DNA of 64,000 nucleotides from Luteimonas sp. FCS-9 (lineage in GTDB: Bacteria; Pseudomonadota; Gammaproteobacteria; Xanthomonadales; Xanthomonadaceae), in NCBI RefSeq assembly GCF_001014645.1, contig NZ_LASZ01000003.1, forward strand, positions 1-64,000, written 5' to 3'. The notes below the pieces were generated by a model, which saw only the letters and a list, made by a program, of their open reading frames with translations, made no database searches and had not been told where the DNA came from. The position numbers and the translations under genes were made by a program. Within the stretch, counting starts at the first letter, position 1. Every line of letters begins with the position of its first letter. This document shows positions 42,997 through 51,928 of the stretch, one piece after another.

Positions 42997-43863
42997 CTAG
43001 TCGGGCATCGCGAAGCCCGCAGCGGGCACACGCGCCGAGCGCCCGCTGAGGCGTTCGAATTCCGCGACGTCGTGCGAGCAGAAGATGTCGATGCCCTGTG
43101 CGGTGCGGGCGAGGTCGCGCAACCGCTGCTGGTTGCGCAGTCGCGCGTCGCGATCGAGCTCCATCATCCATTGGTAGGCGCGCAGTCCGGGCGGGCAGTG
43201 CGGCGATGCGTCCAGTTCTCCCGCGTGGAAGTACGCGTCCGCCGCCAGCAGCTTCCAACCCGCCCCGGTGTCGACGGCGATGCCGGTGTGCCCGTGGGTA
43301 TGACCCGGCAGCGGTACGAGGAGCAGCTCGGGCGGGAGCCCATCGAGCCCGCGGACGCAGTCGAACCCCATCCAGGGCTCGCCCTGCGCCCCCGGATACG
43401 TCCGCCAGCGCGCACGGGTGGACCATTGTTGCGGACGGAAGCGCTGGCGATCGAGCCACGTGCGCTGGCGCGCAGCATGCGCACGCTCGCGGGCGAGCAG
43501 ATGGACGGTCGCATGCGGGAAGTCGTCGAGACCGCCGGCATGGTCGAAATCGAGGTGGGACAGCAGGATGTGCCTGACGTCGGCCGGCTGGAAGCCGAGC
43601 CGCTGGATCTGCCGCACCGCGGTCATCTGTTCGCGGAATTCCGGGCGCAGCAGCGCCAGGAAGAACCGGCTCAGGCGCGCGTGCGGATGCGCGACATCGC
43701 GCAACCCCAGTCCCGTGTCGACCAGGACCAGGCACCGCGGCGTCTCCACCAGCAGGCAATGGCAACTCAGATGGCCACGCCCGAGAATCTCCTTCGACCG
43801 TCCGTCCATCAGTCGGCCGCCCAGGGGGCAGGTAGAGATGCAGTTGAGATGGTGGACCCGCAT
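42997..43863 (-). CDS. Metallo-beta-lactamase-fold hydrolase
   Basis: 288 residues. The metal motif is LLSHLDFDHAGG (His103, Asp105, Asp107, His108), i.e. HxDxDH in place of HxHxDH, seen in quorum-quenching lactonase-type and other MBL proteins with a variant first site. GHTHGHTG and LLAADAYFHAGE provide further ligands, and FCSHDVAEFE the last. No signal peptide. Likely a cytoplasmic hydrolase of a lactone, thioester or similar; substrate unknown. It is divergent from the Mn-catalase operon. Confidence 0.75.
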   Translation of the reverse strand: MRVHHLNCISTCPLGGRLMDGRSKEILGRGHLSCHCLLVETPRCLVLVDTGLGLRDVAHPHARLSRFFLALLRPEFREQMTAVRQIQRLGFQPADVRHILLSHLDFDHAGGLDDFPHATVHLLARERAHAARQRTWLDRQRFRPQQWSTRARWRTYPGAQGEPWMGFDCVRGLDGLPPELLLVPLPGHTHGHTGIAVDTGAGWKLLAADAYFHAGELDASPHCPPGLRAYQWMMELDRDARLRNQQRLRDLARTAQGIDIFCSHDVAEFERLSGRSARVPAAGFAMPD

Positions 43864-44128
43864 GGCGCGTCCCGCTGCGGCGAGGGCCCGACTCTCGTCG
43901 TGTCCGGGTGGCCGGCATGTGAGCCGCACCGGCCACCTTTGCACGACGCGTGCAGGACCGTCGTACCCGCCGAAACCGCGTTCCGGCAGGTAGCTGCCGC
44001 CGTGTCCCCGATCGTGCAGTTGTTGCGCCTGATCGTTGCAGGTCGCCGCGCCGCTTACGGTGCCGTGATCGCCGCAGGCCCAGGGTGGACATCCCCTAGT
44101 CGAGGCGGCAGTGCCGCGGGAGAATCCG

Positions 44129-45040
44129 ATGTTCATGCACAACAAGCGTCTGCAATACACGGTTCGTGTGGAGCGGGGAGATCCCGTTCTGGCCACCCTC
44201 ATGCTCGAGCAGTTCGGGGGCCCGCAGGGCGAACTCGCCGCCGCCATGCGCTACTTCACCCAGGCGCTGGCCGAGGACGATCCAGGCCGCAAGGACATGC
44301 TCTACGACATCGCGACCGAAGAACTCAGTCATCTGGAAATCATCGGTTCGATCATCGCCATGCTCAACAAGGGCGCGAAAGGCGAGTTGGCCGAAGGCAT
44401 GGACGAGATGGCCGAGATGCGGGTCCTGAGCGGCAACAGCACCAGCCAGACCGAGGCCATCCTGTACGGAAACGGGCCGGCGCTGGTCAATTCGAGCGGC
44501 GTCCCGTGGACGGCGGCCTACATCGACACCATTGGTGACCCGACCGCGGACCTGCGCTCGAACATCGCCGCCGAATCGCGCGCCAAGCTCGTCTACGAGC
44601 GGTTGATCAACGTGACCGACGACCCGGGCATCAAGGATGCGCTGATCTTCCTGATGACGCGCGAAGTCGCTCATCAGAAGAGTTTCGAGAAGGCGCTGTA
44701 CGCGATCAGCCCGAACTTTCCTCCGGGCAAGCTGCCCGGGCATCCGGCGTTCTCCGATGTCTACTACGACATGTCGCAGGGGCCCGGCGATCAGACCGGG
44801 GCGTGGAACAGCGGCGACGCATGGGAACGCGTCGAGGATCGCGAGGCGCAGGCCGCGGTCGACGGCGGCGACGGCACCGCTTCGGTGGGGCTGACAGCGC
44901 CGCAACAGGCGGCCCTGGAGGCGCTCGCTCTGCGCACGATGTCCGACCCCGCCAGCGATCCGCGCACAGGTGCCGAACTCGGCGCCGGGCCCGGGGCCGG
45001 CAGGATCGGGGCGGGGGATGAGGACGTTCCTGGTGCGTGA
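44129..45040 (+). CDS. Manganese catalase
   Basis: 303 residues from ATG 44129. Ferritin-like four-helix bundle with GGPQGELAAAMRYFTQ (Glu35), ATEELSHLEII (Glu65, His68), AESRAKLVYERLI (Glu) and REVAHQKSFEKAL (His). These match the di-manganese site. It decomposes hydrogen peroxide without heme. The C-terminal tail of about 60 residues is Asp/Gly/Ala-rich and has no metal ligands. It is first in an apparent stress operon with an SRPBCC protein and a zinc alcohol dehydrogenase. General-stress control is likely; no clear sigma-factor site was identified. Confidence 0.9.
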   Translation: MFMHNKRLQYTVRVERGDPVLATLMLEQFGGPQGELAAAMRYFTQALAEDDPGRKDMLYDIATEELSHLEIIGSIIAMLNKGAKGELAEGMDEMAEMRVLSGNSTSQTEAILYGNGPALVNSSGVPWTAAYIDTIGDPTADLRSNIAAESRAKLVYERLINVTDDPGIKDALIFLMTREVAHQKSFEKALYAISPNFPPGKLPGHPAFSDVYYDMSQGPGDQTGAWNSGDAWERVEDREAQAAVDGGDGTASVGLTAPQQAALEALALRTMSDPASDPRTGAELGAGPGAGRIGAGDEDVPGA

Positions 45041-45097
45041 CGGGCGTCCGGCGACGCGCCGACGTGCGTTGCCCGGCGCCAAGACGGGAGGTACGAC

Positions 45098-45613
45098 ATG
45101 ACTTCGAACGCCAGCGCGGCCGCATCCGGCGCGCCGACGCGCATCGAGCGCACGCTGACCATCCAGGCCGAGCCCGCGGCGATCCTGTCGGCCTGGGGAG
45201 ATATCGAGATACAGCCGCAGCTGTTCGAAGGCGCGGCGACGTATCTCGGGCCCGACGCTCGCGGCGGATCGACCTGGGAGGTCCACGCGCCGCTGGGTCG
45301 ACGCCCCCGGTTCGTCCTCCTGCCCGATGGCGAGACCGCCGGATATGTGCGGCACCGCGTCGAGGACGAGGTCGGGCTGTGGATGCGCAGCGAGTTGCGC
45401 GTGCGGCCCGCACGTGCGCGGCCGGGCGTCGAGGCGACCCTGACGGTCGACTATCGCGTCGACGGTCTGCTGGCAGGATGGCTGGCCCGACTGGTCGATC
45501 CGGCGCCCGCGCTGCTGGTCGGACAGGCCCTGCGTCGGCTGCGGGCCCGGGTCGAGGCCGGCGAGATTCCCACCCTGGCGCGCAATCCTTCTGCGCGCGC
45601 GTCCACGCACTAG
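45098..45613 (+). CDS. SRPBCC/polyketide-cyclase-like protein
   Basis: 171 residues. After a 20-residue polar start, the body has the START/SRPBCC pattern (IERTLTIQAEPAAILSAWG, GPDARGGSTWEVHAPLG, VEDEVGLWMRSELRVRPA, then a C-terminal helix LLVGQALRRLRARVEAGE). These bind hydrophobic ligands. It lies 57 bases after the Mn-catalase stop and 9 bases before the dehydrogenase start, so the three are probably co-transcribed. Confidence 0.65.
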   Translation: MTSNASAAASGAPTRIERTLTIQAEPAAILSAWGDIEIQPQLFEGAATYLGPDARGGSTWEVHAPLGRRPRFVLLPDGETAGYVRHRVEDEVGLWMRSELRVRPARARPGVEATLTVDYRVDGLLAGWLARLVDPAPALLVGQALRRLRARVEAGEIPTLARNPSARASTH

Positions 45614-45622
45614 GAGGCGGCC

Positions 45623-46792
45623 ATGCGTGCATTGTGCTGGAACGGCGTCAACGACCTGCGGGTCGAGACCGTGCCCGATCCGGCCGTGGTCAACCCCGGG
45701 GACGTCGTGCTTCGCGTCGGCCTGAGCACGACCTGCGGCTCGGACCTGCATTTCATCGACGGCTACATCCCTTCGATGCGCGAGGGCGACGTCATCGGCC
45801 ACGAGTTCATGGGCACCGTCGAGGCCGTCGGGCCCGCGGTCCGCAGCGTACAGGTCGGGCAGCGGGTCGTGGTGCCATCGTTCGTGTCATGCGGCCAATG
45901 CTGGCACTGCGGGCGGCACGAGTACTCGCTGTGCGACAACACCAATCCCCATTGGGAGATCCAGGAGCCCTTGCTGGGCCATCCGACCGCTGGCATTTAC
46001 GGTTACACGCACGCTTTCGGCGGCTATGCCGGATCGCATGCGCAGTACATCCGCGTCCCGCACGCGGATGTCGGATGCTTCGCGGTGCCCGATGGCGTGT
46101 CCGACGAGGACGCGCTGTTCCTGTCCGATGCCGGCCCCACCGGGTTCATGGGCGCGGATTTCTGCGACATCCAGCCCGGCGACATCGTCGCGGTGTGGGG
46201 ATGCGGCGGCGTCGGGCTGATGGCGCTGCAGAGCGCGCGTGTGCTTGGTGCCGAGCGCGTGATCGGCATCGACCGCATCCCGGAGCGCCTGGCGATGGCC
46301 CGGGACGTGGTCGGTGCGGAGACGATCGACTACACCGACGTGGACAGCGTGGTCGATGCGCTGCGCGAGACGACCGGCGGCCGCGGACCGGACGCCTGCA
46401 TCGACGCGGTCGGGATGGAGGCGCACGGGACCGGCATGGCGTACGCGTACGATCGGGCGAAACAGGCGCTGCATCTGCATACCGACCGGGGAGAGGCGCT
46501 GCGCGAAGCCATCGTGGCCTGCCGGAAGGGCGGCGTCGTGTCGGTGCTGGGGGTGTACGGCCTCATGGACAAATTCCCCCTCGGCGTGATGATGAACAAA
46601 GGGCTGACGGTGCGTACGGCGCAGCAGCACGGTCAGCATTACCTGCCGCGGCTGCTCGAACTGGCGCAGCAAGGCCGCTTTCACTCGCGGTTCCTGGCCA
46701 CGCATCGGATGCCGCTGGAGGAGGCCGCGCGCGGGTACGACTTGTTCAAGCACAAGCACGATGGCTGCGTGCGTGCGGTGTTCGTTCCCTGA
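45623..46792 (+). CDS. Zinc-dependent alcohol/formaldehyde-type dehydrogenase
   Basis: 389 residues of the MDR superfamily. Catalytic zinc site: STTCGSDLHF (Cys) and VIGHEFMGTVEAVG (His-Glu). Structural zinc loop: CGQCWHCGRHEYSLC (four Cys). Rossmann motif: AVWGCGGVGLMALQSA. The best match in my memory is the glutathione-independent formaldehyde dehydrogenase/threonine dehydrogenase-like group. It should oxidise an alcohol or aldehyde with NAD(P). The gene follows the SRPBCC gene by 9 bases and is the last of the operon. Confidence 0.8.
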   Translation: MRALCWNGVNDLRVETVPDPAVVNPGDVVLRVGLSTTCGSDLHFIDGYIPSMREGDVIGHEFMGTVEAVGPAVRSVQVGQRVVVPSFVSCGQCWHCGRHEYSLCDNTNPHWEIQEPLLGHPTAGIYGYTHAFGGYAGSHAQYIRVPHADVGCFAVPDGVSDEDALFLSDAGPTGFMGADFCDIQPGDIVAVWGCGGVGLMALQSARVLGAERVIGIDRIPERLAMARDVVGAETIDYTDVDSVVDALRETTGGRGPDACIDAVGMEAHGTGMAYAYDRAKQALHLHTDRGEALREAIVACRKGGVVSVLGVYGLMDKFPLGVMMNKGLTVRTAQQHGQHYLPRLLELAQQGRFHSRFLATHRMPLEEAARGYDLFKHKHDGCVRAVFVP

Positions 46793-46814
46793 AGGACCGA
46801 CGTGGGCGCCTCTG

Positions 46815-47786
46815 TCAGCCCGCGCCGGACGCCGGGGGGCTTGCCGGTGGCGCGCGGTGCGCGGTCAGGCAGGTGACCACGCTCGACACCACCAGCGCGA
46901 ACGCGACGGTCTCCAGCAGCGTGGGCAGCCGGCGTTCCCAGGCCAAGCCGTAGAGCAGCGCGAACAGCGTCTCGAACAGGATCATCTGGCCGACCAGCGT
47001 CAGCGGCAGCAGCCGGCTCATGCGGTTCCACAGCGCGTTGCCGACCATCGACGCCAGCAGCGCCACGCCGGCCGAGACGCCGATCAGCAGCGCCCATGCC
47101 GCAGGCGGCTGCGGCGTGCGGGGCAGGGCCCAGGCCAGCGGTACCAGCAGTACGGTCAGCCCGCACGTGACCACGCCGGTGAGCAGGTTCCACTCGTGTA
47201 CCGAGACGTGCTGCAGCCGCACCAGCCAGCGCGCGTTGCCTACCGCAAAGCACGTCCACGACGCCAGCGCGCCCACGCCGCAGGCCAGGCCCAGCCACTG
47301 CCGCCCCACGTCGCCCGTGGCCGGCGTCGCCAGCGCCTGCCAGCCGATGCACAGCGCGCCTGCGGCGCACAGCAGCAGCGAGGGCGCGAGCCGGCGCAGC
47401 GGCACCGCGCCGTGGTCACGGCTGCCGGCCACGGTCACCGCGACCGGCAGGAAGCCGATGACCAGCGACGTCATCGCGATGCCGCCCAACTGCACGGCGC
47501 TCGACAGCAGCAGGTAGTAGAGGACGTTGCCGGTCAGCGCCAGCCCCACGAGCGCGCGCCATTCGCGCCGGCCGAGCAGGCCGACCAGCCGGCGCCAGTG
47601 CGGCGCGACCAGCAGGGCCGAGAACAGGCCGAAGAACAGGTAGCGGCCGATGGTCAGGTCCAGGGGGCGGAAGTCGCGCACCAGCGCGGGCGCCAGGAAC
47701 ACCAGGCCCCACAGCGCGCCGGCGCCGACGCCGCAGGCCACGCCGGCGACGGTGTTGCGGTGGGGCGTCGTTCGCATCGCATCCAT
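46815..47786 (-). CDS. EamA-family membrane transporter
   Basis: About 323 residues from ATG 47786 (ATG 47777 and GTG 47795 are alternatives). Ten hydrophobic helices in two EamA repeats: GVACGVGAGALWGLVFLAP, LVGLALTGNVLYYLLLSSAV, MTSLVIGFLPVAVTVAG; then WTCFAVGNARWLV, ALLIGVSAGVALLASMV, VAFALVVSSVVTCL. Substrate unknown; EamA proteins often export metabolites. It is 75 bases downstream of an AraC-type regulator gene on the same strand, probably its regulator. Confidence 0.75.
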   Translation of the reverse strand: MDAMRTTPHRNTVAGVACGVGAGALWGLVFLAPALVRDFRPLDLTIGRYLFFGLFSALLVAPHWRRLVGLLGRREWRALVGLALTGNVLYYLLLSSAVQLGGIAMTSLVIGFLPVAVTVAGSRDHGAVPLRRLAPSLLLCAAGALCIGWQALATPATGDVGRQWLGLACGVGALASWTCFAVGNARWLVRLQHVSVHEWNLLTGVVTCGLTVLLVPLAWALPRTPQPPAAWALLIGVSAGVALLASMVGNALWNRMSRLLPLTLVGQMILFETLFALLYGLAWERRLPTLLETVAFALVVSSVVTCLTAHRAPPASPPASGAG

Positions 47787-47861
47787 GCCGCGCACGATAG
47801 GGGCGATGCGCGGCGTCGTCTTGACCCGGTCTCGCGGGTCCTGGGCCCGGACTCGCGTCCG

Positions 47862-48605
47862 TCAGCCGCGCGCCTGGCGGCGGATCGCCGCGGGCGTATG
47901 GCCGGTGGCGCGCCGCAGTGCCCGGGTCAGCGCGCTCTGGTCGGCATAGCCGCAGCGGTAGGCGACCTCGGCGATCGGCAGCGCGGTCCGCGCGAGCAGG
48001 TCGCAGGCCCGTTCGCGGCGCAGCGCCGACAGCCAGGCGCGCGGCGTGGTGCCGAGCTCCTGCTGGAACAGCGCGTGCAGGCGGCTGGCGCTGACGCCGA
48101 CCTGCGCAGCCATCGCTTCGGCGGTCCAGCCGCGCGCCGGCTGCGCCTCGACCGTCGCCAGCAGCGGCGCGAGCCGGGCACGCGGCTGCGGCGGCTCGCC
48201 GAGCAGGGCGTCGAGCAGCAGCGGGACCCATAGCCGCAGGCGGTGCGGCGGCACGCGGCCGCGCACGGCCAGCGCCTCCATGTAGTCGACGAGGCTGCGG
48301 GCCTCGGGCGCGAGCGCGACGTAGGGCCGGCGCGCGAGGCATTCGGCGGTGCGCGGGTCGAGGTCGCCTGCGTGCAGGTCGAGGATGATCGACCGGTTGG
48401 CCGCGTCGCTGACCTGGTCGTGCCGGGCACCGGCCTCGACGAAGGCGCCGACGCCGCGGTCGAGCCGCGCGCCGGCGCCTGCGATCTCCATGCACAGCCG
48501 GCCGGCCAGCGGCAGCACGACCTGCGCGAAGTCGTGGCGGTCGACGGTGCTGTCCGCGCCGTAGGCACGGATGGCGATTCGCGATGTCGGGGCGGGGAGG
48601 GCCAT
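47862..48605 (-). CDS. AraC-family transcriptional regulator
   Basis: 247 residues from ATG 48605. N-terminal cupin-like ligand domain to about residue 140, then two HTH motifs: WTAEAMAAQVGVSASRLHAL and IAEVAYRCGYADQSALTRAL. The C-terminus (ATGHTPAAIRRQARG) is the usual AraC ending. Likely activates or represses the EamA transporter gene directly downstream. Confidence 0.8.
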   Translation of the reverse strand: MALPAPTSRIAIRAYGADSTVDRHDFAQVVLPLAGRLCMEIAGAGARLDRGVGAFVEAGARHDQVSDAANRSIILDLHAGDLDPRTAECLARRPYVALAPEARSLVDYMEALAVRGRVPPHRLRLWVPLLLDALLGEPPQPRARLAPLLATVEAQPARGWTAEAMAAQVGVSASRLHALFQQELGTTPRAWLSALRRERACDLLARTALPIAEVAYRCGYADQSALTRALRRATGHTPAAIRRQARG

Positions 48606-48808
48606 GGCGGGGCGGGGGACGGGGCCGGCCGATGCTAGCGCAGCGGCGCCGCCGACTCGATGTCCCGCCGCACGGCTCGGCGCACTGCGCGCGAGGCGGC
48701 GACGGCGCGGGATGCGCACACGCGCCCACCGCGGCGGGCTGCGTTCACGATCCGCGCATCGCCGACTGCCTAGCGTGCCGGCTTCCCAGCCACCTCGGAG
48801 ACGCCGCG

Positions 48809-49714
48809 ATGCGACACGCCCCCATCGACCAGCAGGTCATCGTCATCACCGGCGCCTCCAGCGGCATCGGGCTGTGCACGGCGCTACTGGCCGCCGAGCG
48901 TGGCGCGCGCGTGGTGCTGCTGGCCCGCAGCGAGCGCACGCTCGACGCGATCGTCGCGACGATCGCCGCCGAGGGCGGCAGCGCGCACGCGATGTGCGTC
49001 GACGTGTCCGACCGCGCGGCGGTCGAGGCCGCGGCCGAGCGGATCGTCGCACTGCATGGGCGCATCGACACCTGGGTCAACAACGCCGGGGTGGCGATCT
49101 TCGGCCGCCTGGACGAGGTCGCTCCCGAGGACCACCGGCAGCTGTTCGAGATCAACTTCTGGGGCGTGGTGCACGGCTCGCTCGCCGCGTTGCCCGCGCT
49201 GCGCGCCAGCGGCGGCGTGCTGGTGAACGTCGGCAGCGAGGTCTCGGACGCGGTGATCCCGTTGCAGGGCATGTACTCGGCGTCCAAGCACGCGGTCAAA
49301 GGGTTCACCGACGCGCTGCGCGTGGAGCAGACCCGCGTCGACGACCAGCCGATCTCGATCGTGCTGATCCAGCCGACCGCGGTGAACACGCCGTATCCGC
49401 AGCACGCGCGCAACTACATGGACCGGGAGCCGAAGCTGCCGTCCCCGCTGATCGATCCGCACCGCGTGGCCGAGGCGATCCTCGACGCCGCGCACAAGGG
49501 CGGGCGCGAGACCAAGGTCGGCGCGATGGCGCACGTGGACACCGCGATGAGCAAGTTCCTGCCGCGGCTGGCCGATCGCATGGCCGCGATGCAGGCCTCG
49601 CGGCAGCAGCGCGACGAGGCGCCGCGCGATCCGGGCGGTACGCTGTTCGTCGGCGGCGAGAGCGGCCGGATCCATGGCGTCGACGGTTCCGGCGAGATCG
49701 TCGATCCCACCTGA
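48809..49714 (+). CDS. Short-chain dehydrogenase/reductase
   Basis: 301 residues. Classical SDR: VIVITGASSGIGLCTALLAA (NAD(P) loop), WVNNAGVAIFG (NNAG), MYSASKHAVKGFTDAL (YxxxK). A C-terminal extension of about 50 residues follows. GGAG lies eight bases before the ATG. Substrate unknown. Confidence 0.85.
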   Translation: MRHAPIDQQVIVITGASSGIGLCTALLAAERGARVVLLARSERTLDAIVATIAAEGGSAHAMCVDVSDRAAVEAAAERIVALHGRIDTWVNNAGVAIFGRLDEVAPEDHRQLFEINFWGVVHGSLAALPALRASGGVLVNVGSEVSDAVIPLQGMYSASKHAVKGFTDALRVEQTRVDDQPISIVLIQPTAVNTPYPQHARNYMDREPKLPSPLIDPHRVAEAILDAAHKGGRETKVGAMAHVDTAMSKFLPRLADRMAAMQASRQQRDEAPRDPGGTLFVGGESGRIHGVDGSGEIVDPT

Positions 49715-49861
49715 GGCCCGGCGTCGGTCGTCGCGTCGACATGAACGGGGCAGGGACGCGGAAGTGCGAAGAAACTGCCCGCCTGCGGGCAGTCGGCTTC
49801 ACCGGCTGCCGCGCGCCGGCGGCCCAGCATCGTGCTTCCTGTCCTCATATGGAGTGCGACC

Positions 49862-50554
49862 ATGAACCTTCGTCCGACCCTGCTGGTGGCCTCGCTTGCG
49901 TTCGCGCTGTCGGCATGCGGCGAGCGCGCCGACGATCGCCAGACTGCGGCCACGCCCGACACGCCCCCGGCCGCCGTGCCGCCGGCCGGCGAGGGCACCG
50001 GCGGCACCGGCATGGGCGCCGGCCCGGCCGACACGATGGTTCACGGGGATGCGCCGGCCAATGCCGCGTCGGCGCAGGCACCGGCCGACCACAAGGCGTT
50101 GCTCTCGGTGCTGGAGGTCGATCGCCACGAGATCGCGGCCGCGCAGGCCGCGCTGTCGAAGGGGGTCGGCGATCGCGCGCGCGCGTACGCAGAGATGCTC
50201 CGCAGCGACCACGAGCGCAGCATGAAGGCCACGCAGGCGCTGCTCGACGGCAACCGCGGCACCGCCGGCGCGCCGCCGCAGGACGCCGCGTCCGACGATC
50301 CGGCGCTGGTCGCCGAGCGTCGCCAGCACGACACCGAGCGCCAGCGCCTGGAAGGCCTCGACGGCGAGGCGTTCGAGGCCGCGTGGATCGACGCGATGGT
50401 CAAGGGTCACCAGGCAGCGCTGGACAAGCTCGATCGCGAGCTGATCCCGCAGGCCGGCGCCGGCGAGGTGCGTAGCCACCTGGAGCGCACGCGCGAGACG
50501 ATCGCCGGGCATCTCGAGCAGGCCCAGGCGCTGCAGAAGCCCGCGGGCGGCTGA
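49862..50554 (+). CDS. DUF4142-type lipoprotein
   Basis: 230 residues from ATG 49862 with GGAG upstream. Type II signal peptide (LLVASLAFALSAC). A Pro/Ala/Gly linker (about 25-80) leads to a ferritin-like helical domain (LLSVLEVDRHEIAAAQAAL, ARAYAEMLRSDHERSMKA, AFEAAWIDAMVKGHQAALDK), the DUF4142 pattern. These are envelope proteins of unknown role. Confidence 0.75.
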   Translation: MNLRPTLLVASLAFALSACGERADDRQTAATPDTPPAAVPPAGEGTGGTGMGAGPADTMVHGDAPANAASAQAPADHKALLSVLEVDRHEIAAAQAALSKGVGDRARAYAEMLRSDHERSMKATQALLDGNRGTAGAPPQDAASDDPALVAERRQHDTERQRLEGLDGEAFEAAWIDAMVKGHQAALDKLDRELIPQAGAGEVRSHLERTRETIAGHLEQAQALQKPAGG

Positions 50555-50619
50555 GCCCGCACGCCGGGGCTGTCATCTTCCCCGCATTGCGTCGAGGTCT
50601 CAGCGCAAACCCTGCCAAC

Positions 50620-50732
50620 ACCTCCCCCGCGACGCGGGGGAGGCCGGCGCGCGCCGCGCGCCGGGTGGGGGCACGGGCCCTTGTGCGGAAAGCGCCCCCA
50701 TCCCAACCTTCCCCCGCCATGCGGGGGAAGGA
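50620..50732. repeat. Dispersed palindromic repeat, copy B
   Basis: The same two-hairpin unit as at 25782-25892: ACCTCCCCCGC with its complement, the conserved GGTGGGGGCACGGG and CGCCCCCATCCCAACC links, and CTTCCCCC / GGGGGAAG. It lies after the DUF4142 gene and before a third, partial copy. Confidence 0.85.
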
Positions 50733-50757
50733 GCTAAAGGCAGGACCCCACGATTCA

Positions 50758-50818
50758 CCTCCCCCGCGACGCGGGGGAGGTCGGCGCGCCCCGCGCGCCG
50801 GGTGGGGGCACGGGCCTT
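50758..50818. repeat. Dispersed palindromic repeat, copy C (first half)
   Basis: ACCTCCCCCGCGACGCGGGG with its pairing arm, then TCGGCGCGCCCC and CGCGCCGGGTGGGGGCACGG. The second hairpin is missing. With copy B it forms a tandem pair up to the stop region of the DUF488 gene. Confidence 0.8.
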
Positions 50819-50822
50819 CCCC

Positions 50823-51380
50823 TTACCCTTCCCCGAAAAGATCAGCCTGGCCATCCTCGGGCGCGCCGTAGTCCAGCCGCCCATCGACGATGCGCGCCGC
50901 CGCGGTCCACGGATGCGGCTGCGCCTTGCCCGGCGCCATCAGGTGCACGACCTCCCAGCCGCGGGCCTTGAAGTCATCGGAGATCAGGCTGCGGTGGCAG
51001 CTCCACCACATCGCCTCGGCGCACATGCAGGCGGTGCGCTGCTCGCGTGCGAGCCGCATCAGCCGTTCGCGCGCCTGCGCGTACTCAGGCGTGTCCATGT
51101 AGTCGGCATAACCGCGGAAGCTGGCGTTGCGCCAGGCCGTGTGCGGCGAATCGCGGCGCGCGGACCGCCGGCCGCCGAGCTCGGGCATCGGCACGAACGC
51201 GATGCCGGCCTCGGGCAGGCTGTGCGCGAGCGACTGCGCGGCGAAGTGCGGATGGCGACGCGAGCCCGGATGGCGGCGGACGTCGACCAGTGTCCGGATG
51301 CCGTCGGCGCGCAGCATGTCGACGAAGACCTCGATCGGCCGCGTCGAATGGCCGATCGTCCACAGGTGGGGCGTGTGCAT
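50823..51380 (-). CDS. DUF488 family protein
   Basis: 185 residues. Starts HTPHLWTIGHSTRPIEVF, then IRTLVDVRRHPGSRRHPHF, AWRNASFRGYADYMDT and CMCAEAMWWSCHRSLI. The GHST and DVRRxPxS...CAE...CHR motifs are those of DUF488. Cysteine/histidine conservation suggests a nucleotide- or metal-linked enzyme; the function is not established. The stop lies next to repeat copy C. Confidence 0.8.
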   Translation of the reverse strand: MHTPHLWTIGHSTRPIEVFVDMLRADGIRTLVDVRRHPGSRRHPHFAAQSLAHSLPEAGIAFVPMPELGGRRSARRDSPHTAWRNASFRGYADYMDTPEYAQARERLMRLAREQRTACMCAEAMWWSCHRSLISDDFKARGWEVVHLMAPGKAQPHPWTAAARIVDGRLDYGAPEDGQADLFGEG

Positions 51381-51477
51381 GCGTGCAGGCTAGCGCGCCG
51401 GGTGTGCAGGCCGCGCTCAAGGCCCGGTCCCGCCGGCCGCTAACGGAGCGCAACCCGCACGCTTTCCGGAGAGCCGG

Positions 51478-51888
51478 ATGGACATCCGCCGCTACCACCA
51501 CGACCACGGCGAGATCGCCACGCAGATCGACGCGCTCCGCACGCTCAGCCGTGCCGGCGTCGCCGAGAACGCCGAGGAGATCTCCAGCCGCATCGTCGCC
51601 TTCGCCAGCCGCGTCAAGTTCCATCTCGCGGCCGAGGACCAGGTGCTGTACCCCACGCTCGCGCGCGCCGGCGATCCCGATGTCGCGGCGATGGGCGCGC
51701 ACTACCAGCAGGAGATGCAGGGCATCGCCGAGGTGTTCGCCGACTTCGTCGGCCGCTGGCGCGTGCCGTCGCGCGTCAAGGCCGATCCGGAAGGCTTCCG
51801 CGCCGGCGCCAACACCGTGCTGCGCGCGCTGTTCGAACGGCTGCAGCGCGAGAACCGCGAGCTCTACCCGGCCGCCGAGCGCGTCTAG
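51478..51888 (+). CDS. Hemerythrin HHE cation-binding protein
   Basis: 136 residues, four helices. Residues YHHDHGEI, KFHLAAEDQVLYP, AHYQQEMQGI and a C-terminal ENRELYPAAE carry the His/Glu ligands of a hemerythrin-type di-iron site. It probably senses or binds oxygen/NO or stores iron. Cytoplasmic. Gene stands alone 97 bases after the divergent DUF488 gene. Confidence 0.75.
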   Translation: MDIRRYHHDHGEIATQIDALRTLSRAGVAENAEEISSRIVAFASRVKFHLAAEDQVLYPTLARAGDPDVAAMGAHYQQEMQGIAEVFADFVGRWRVPSRVKADPEGFRAGANTVLRALFERLQRENRELYPAAERV

Positions 51889-51928
51889 CGGCGCATACTG
51901 GCGCTCCCTTCGCACCGAGGAGCGCCGC

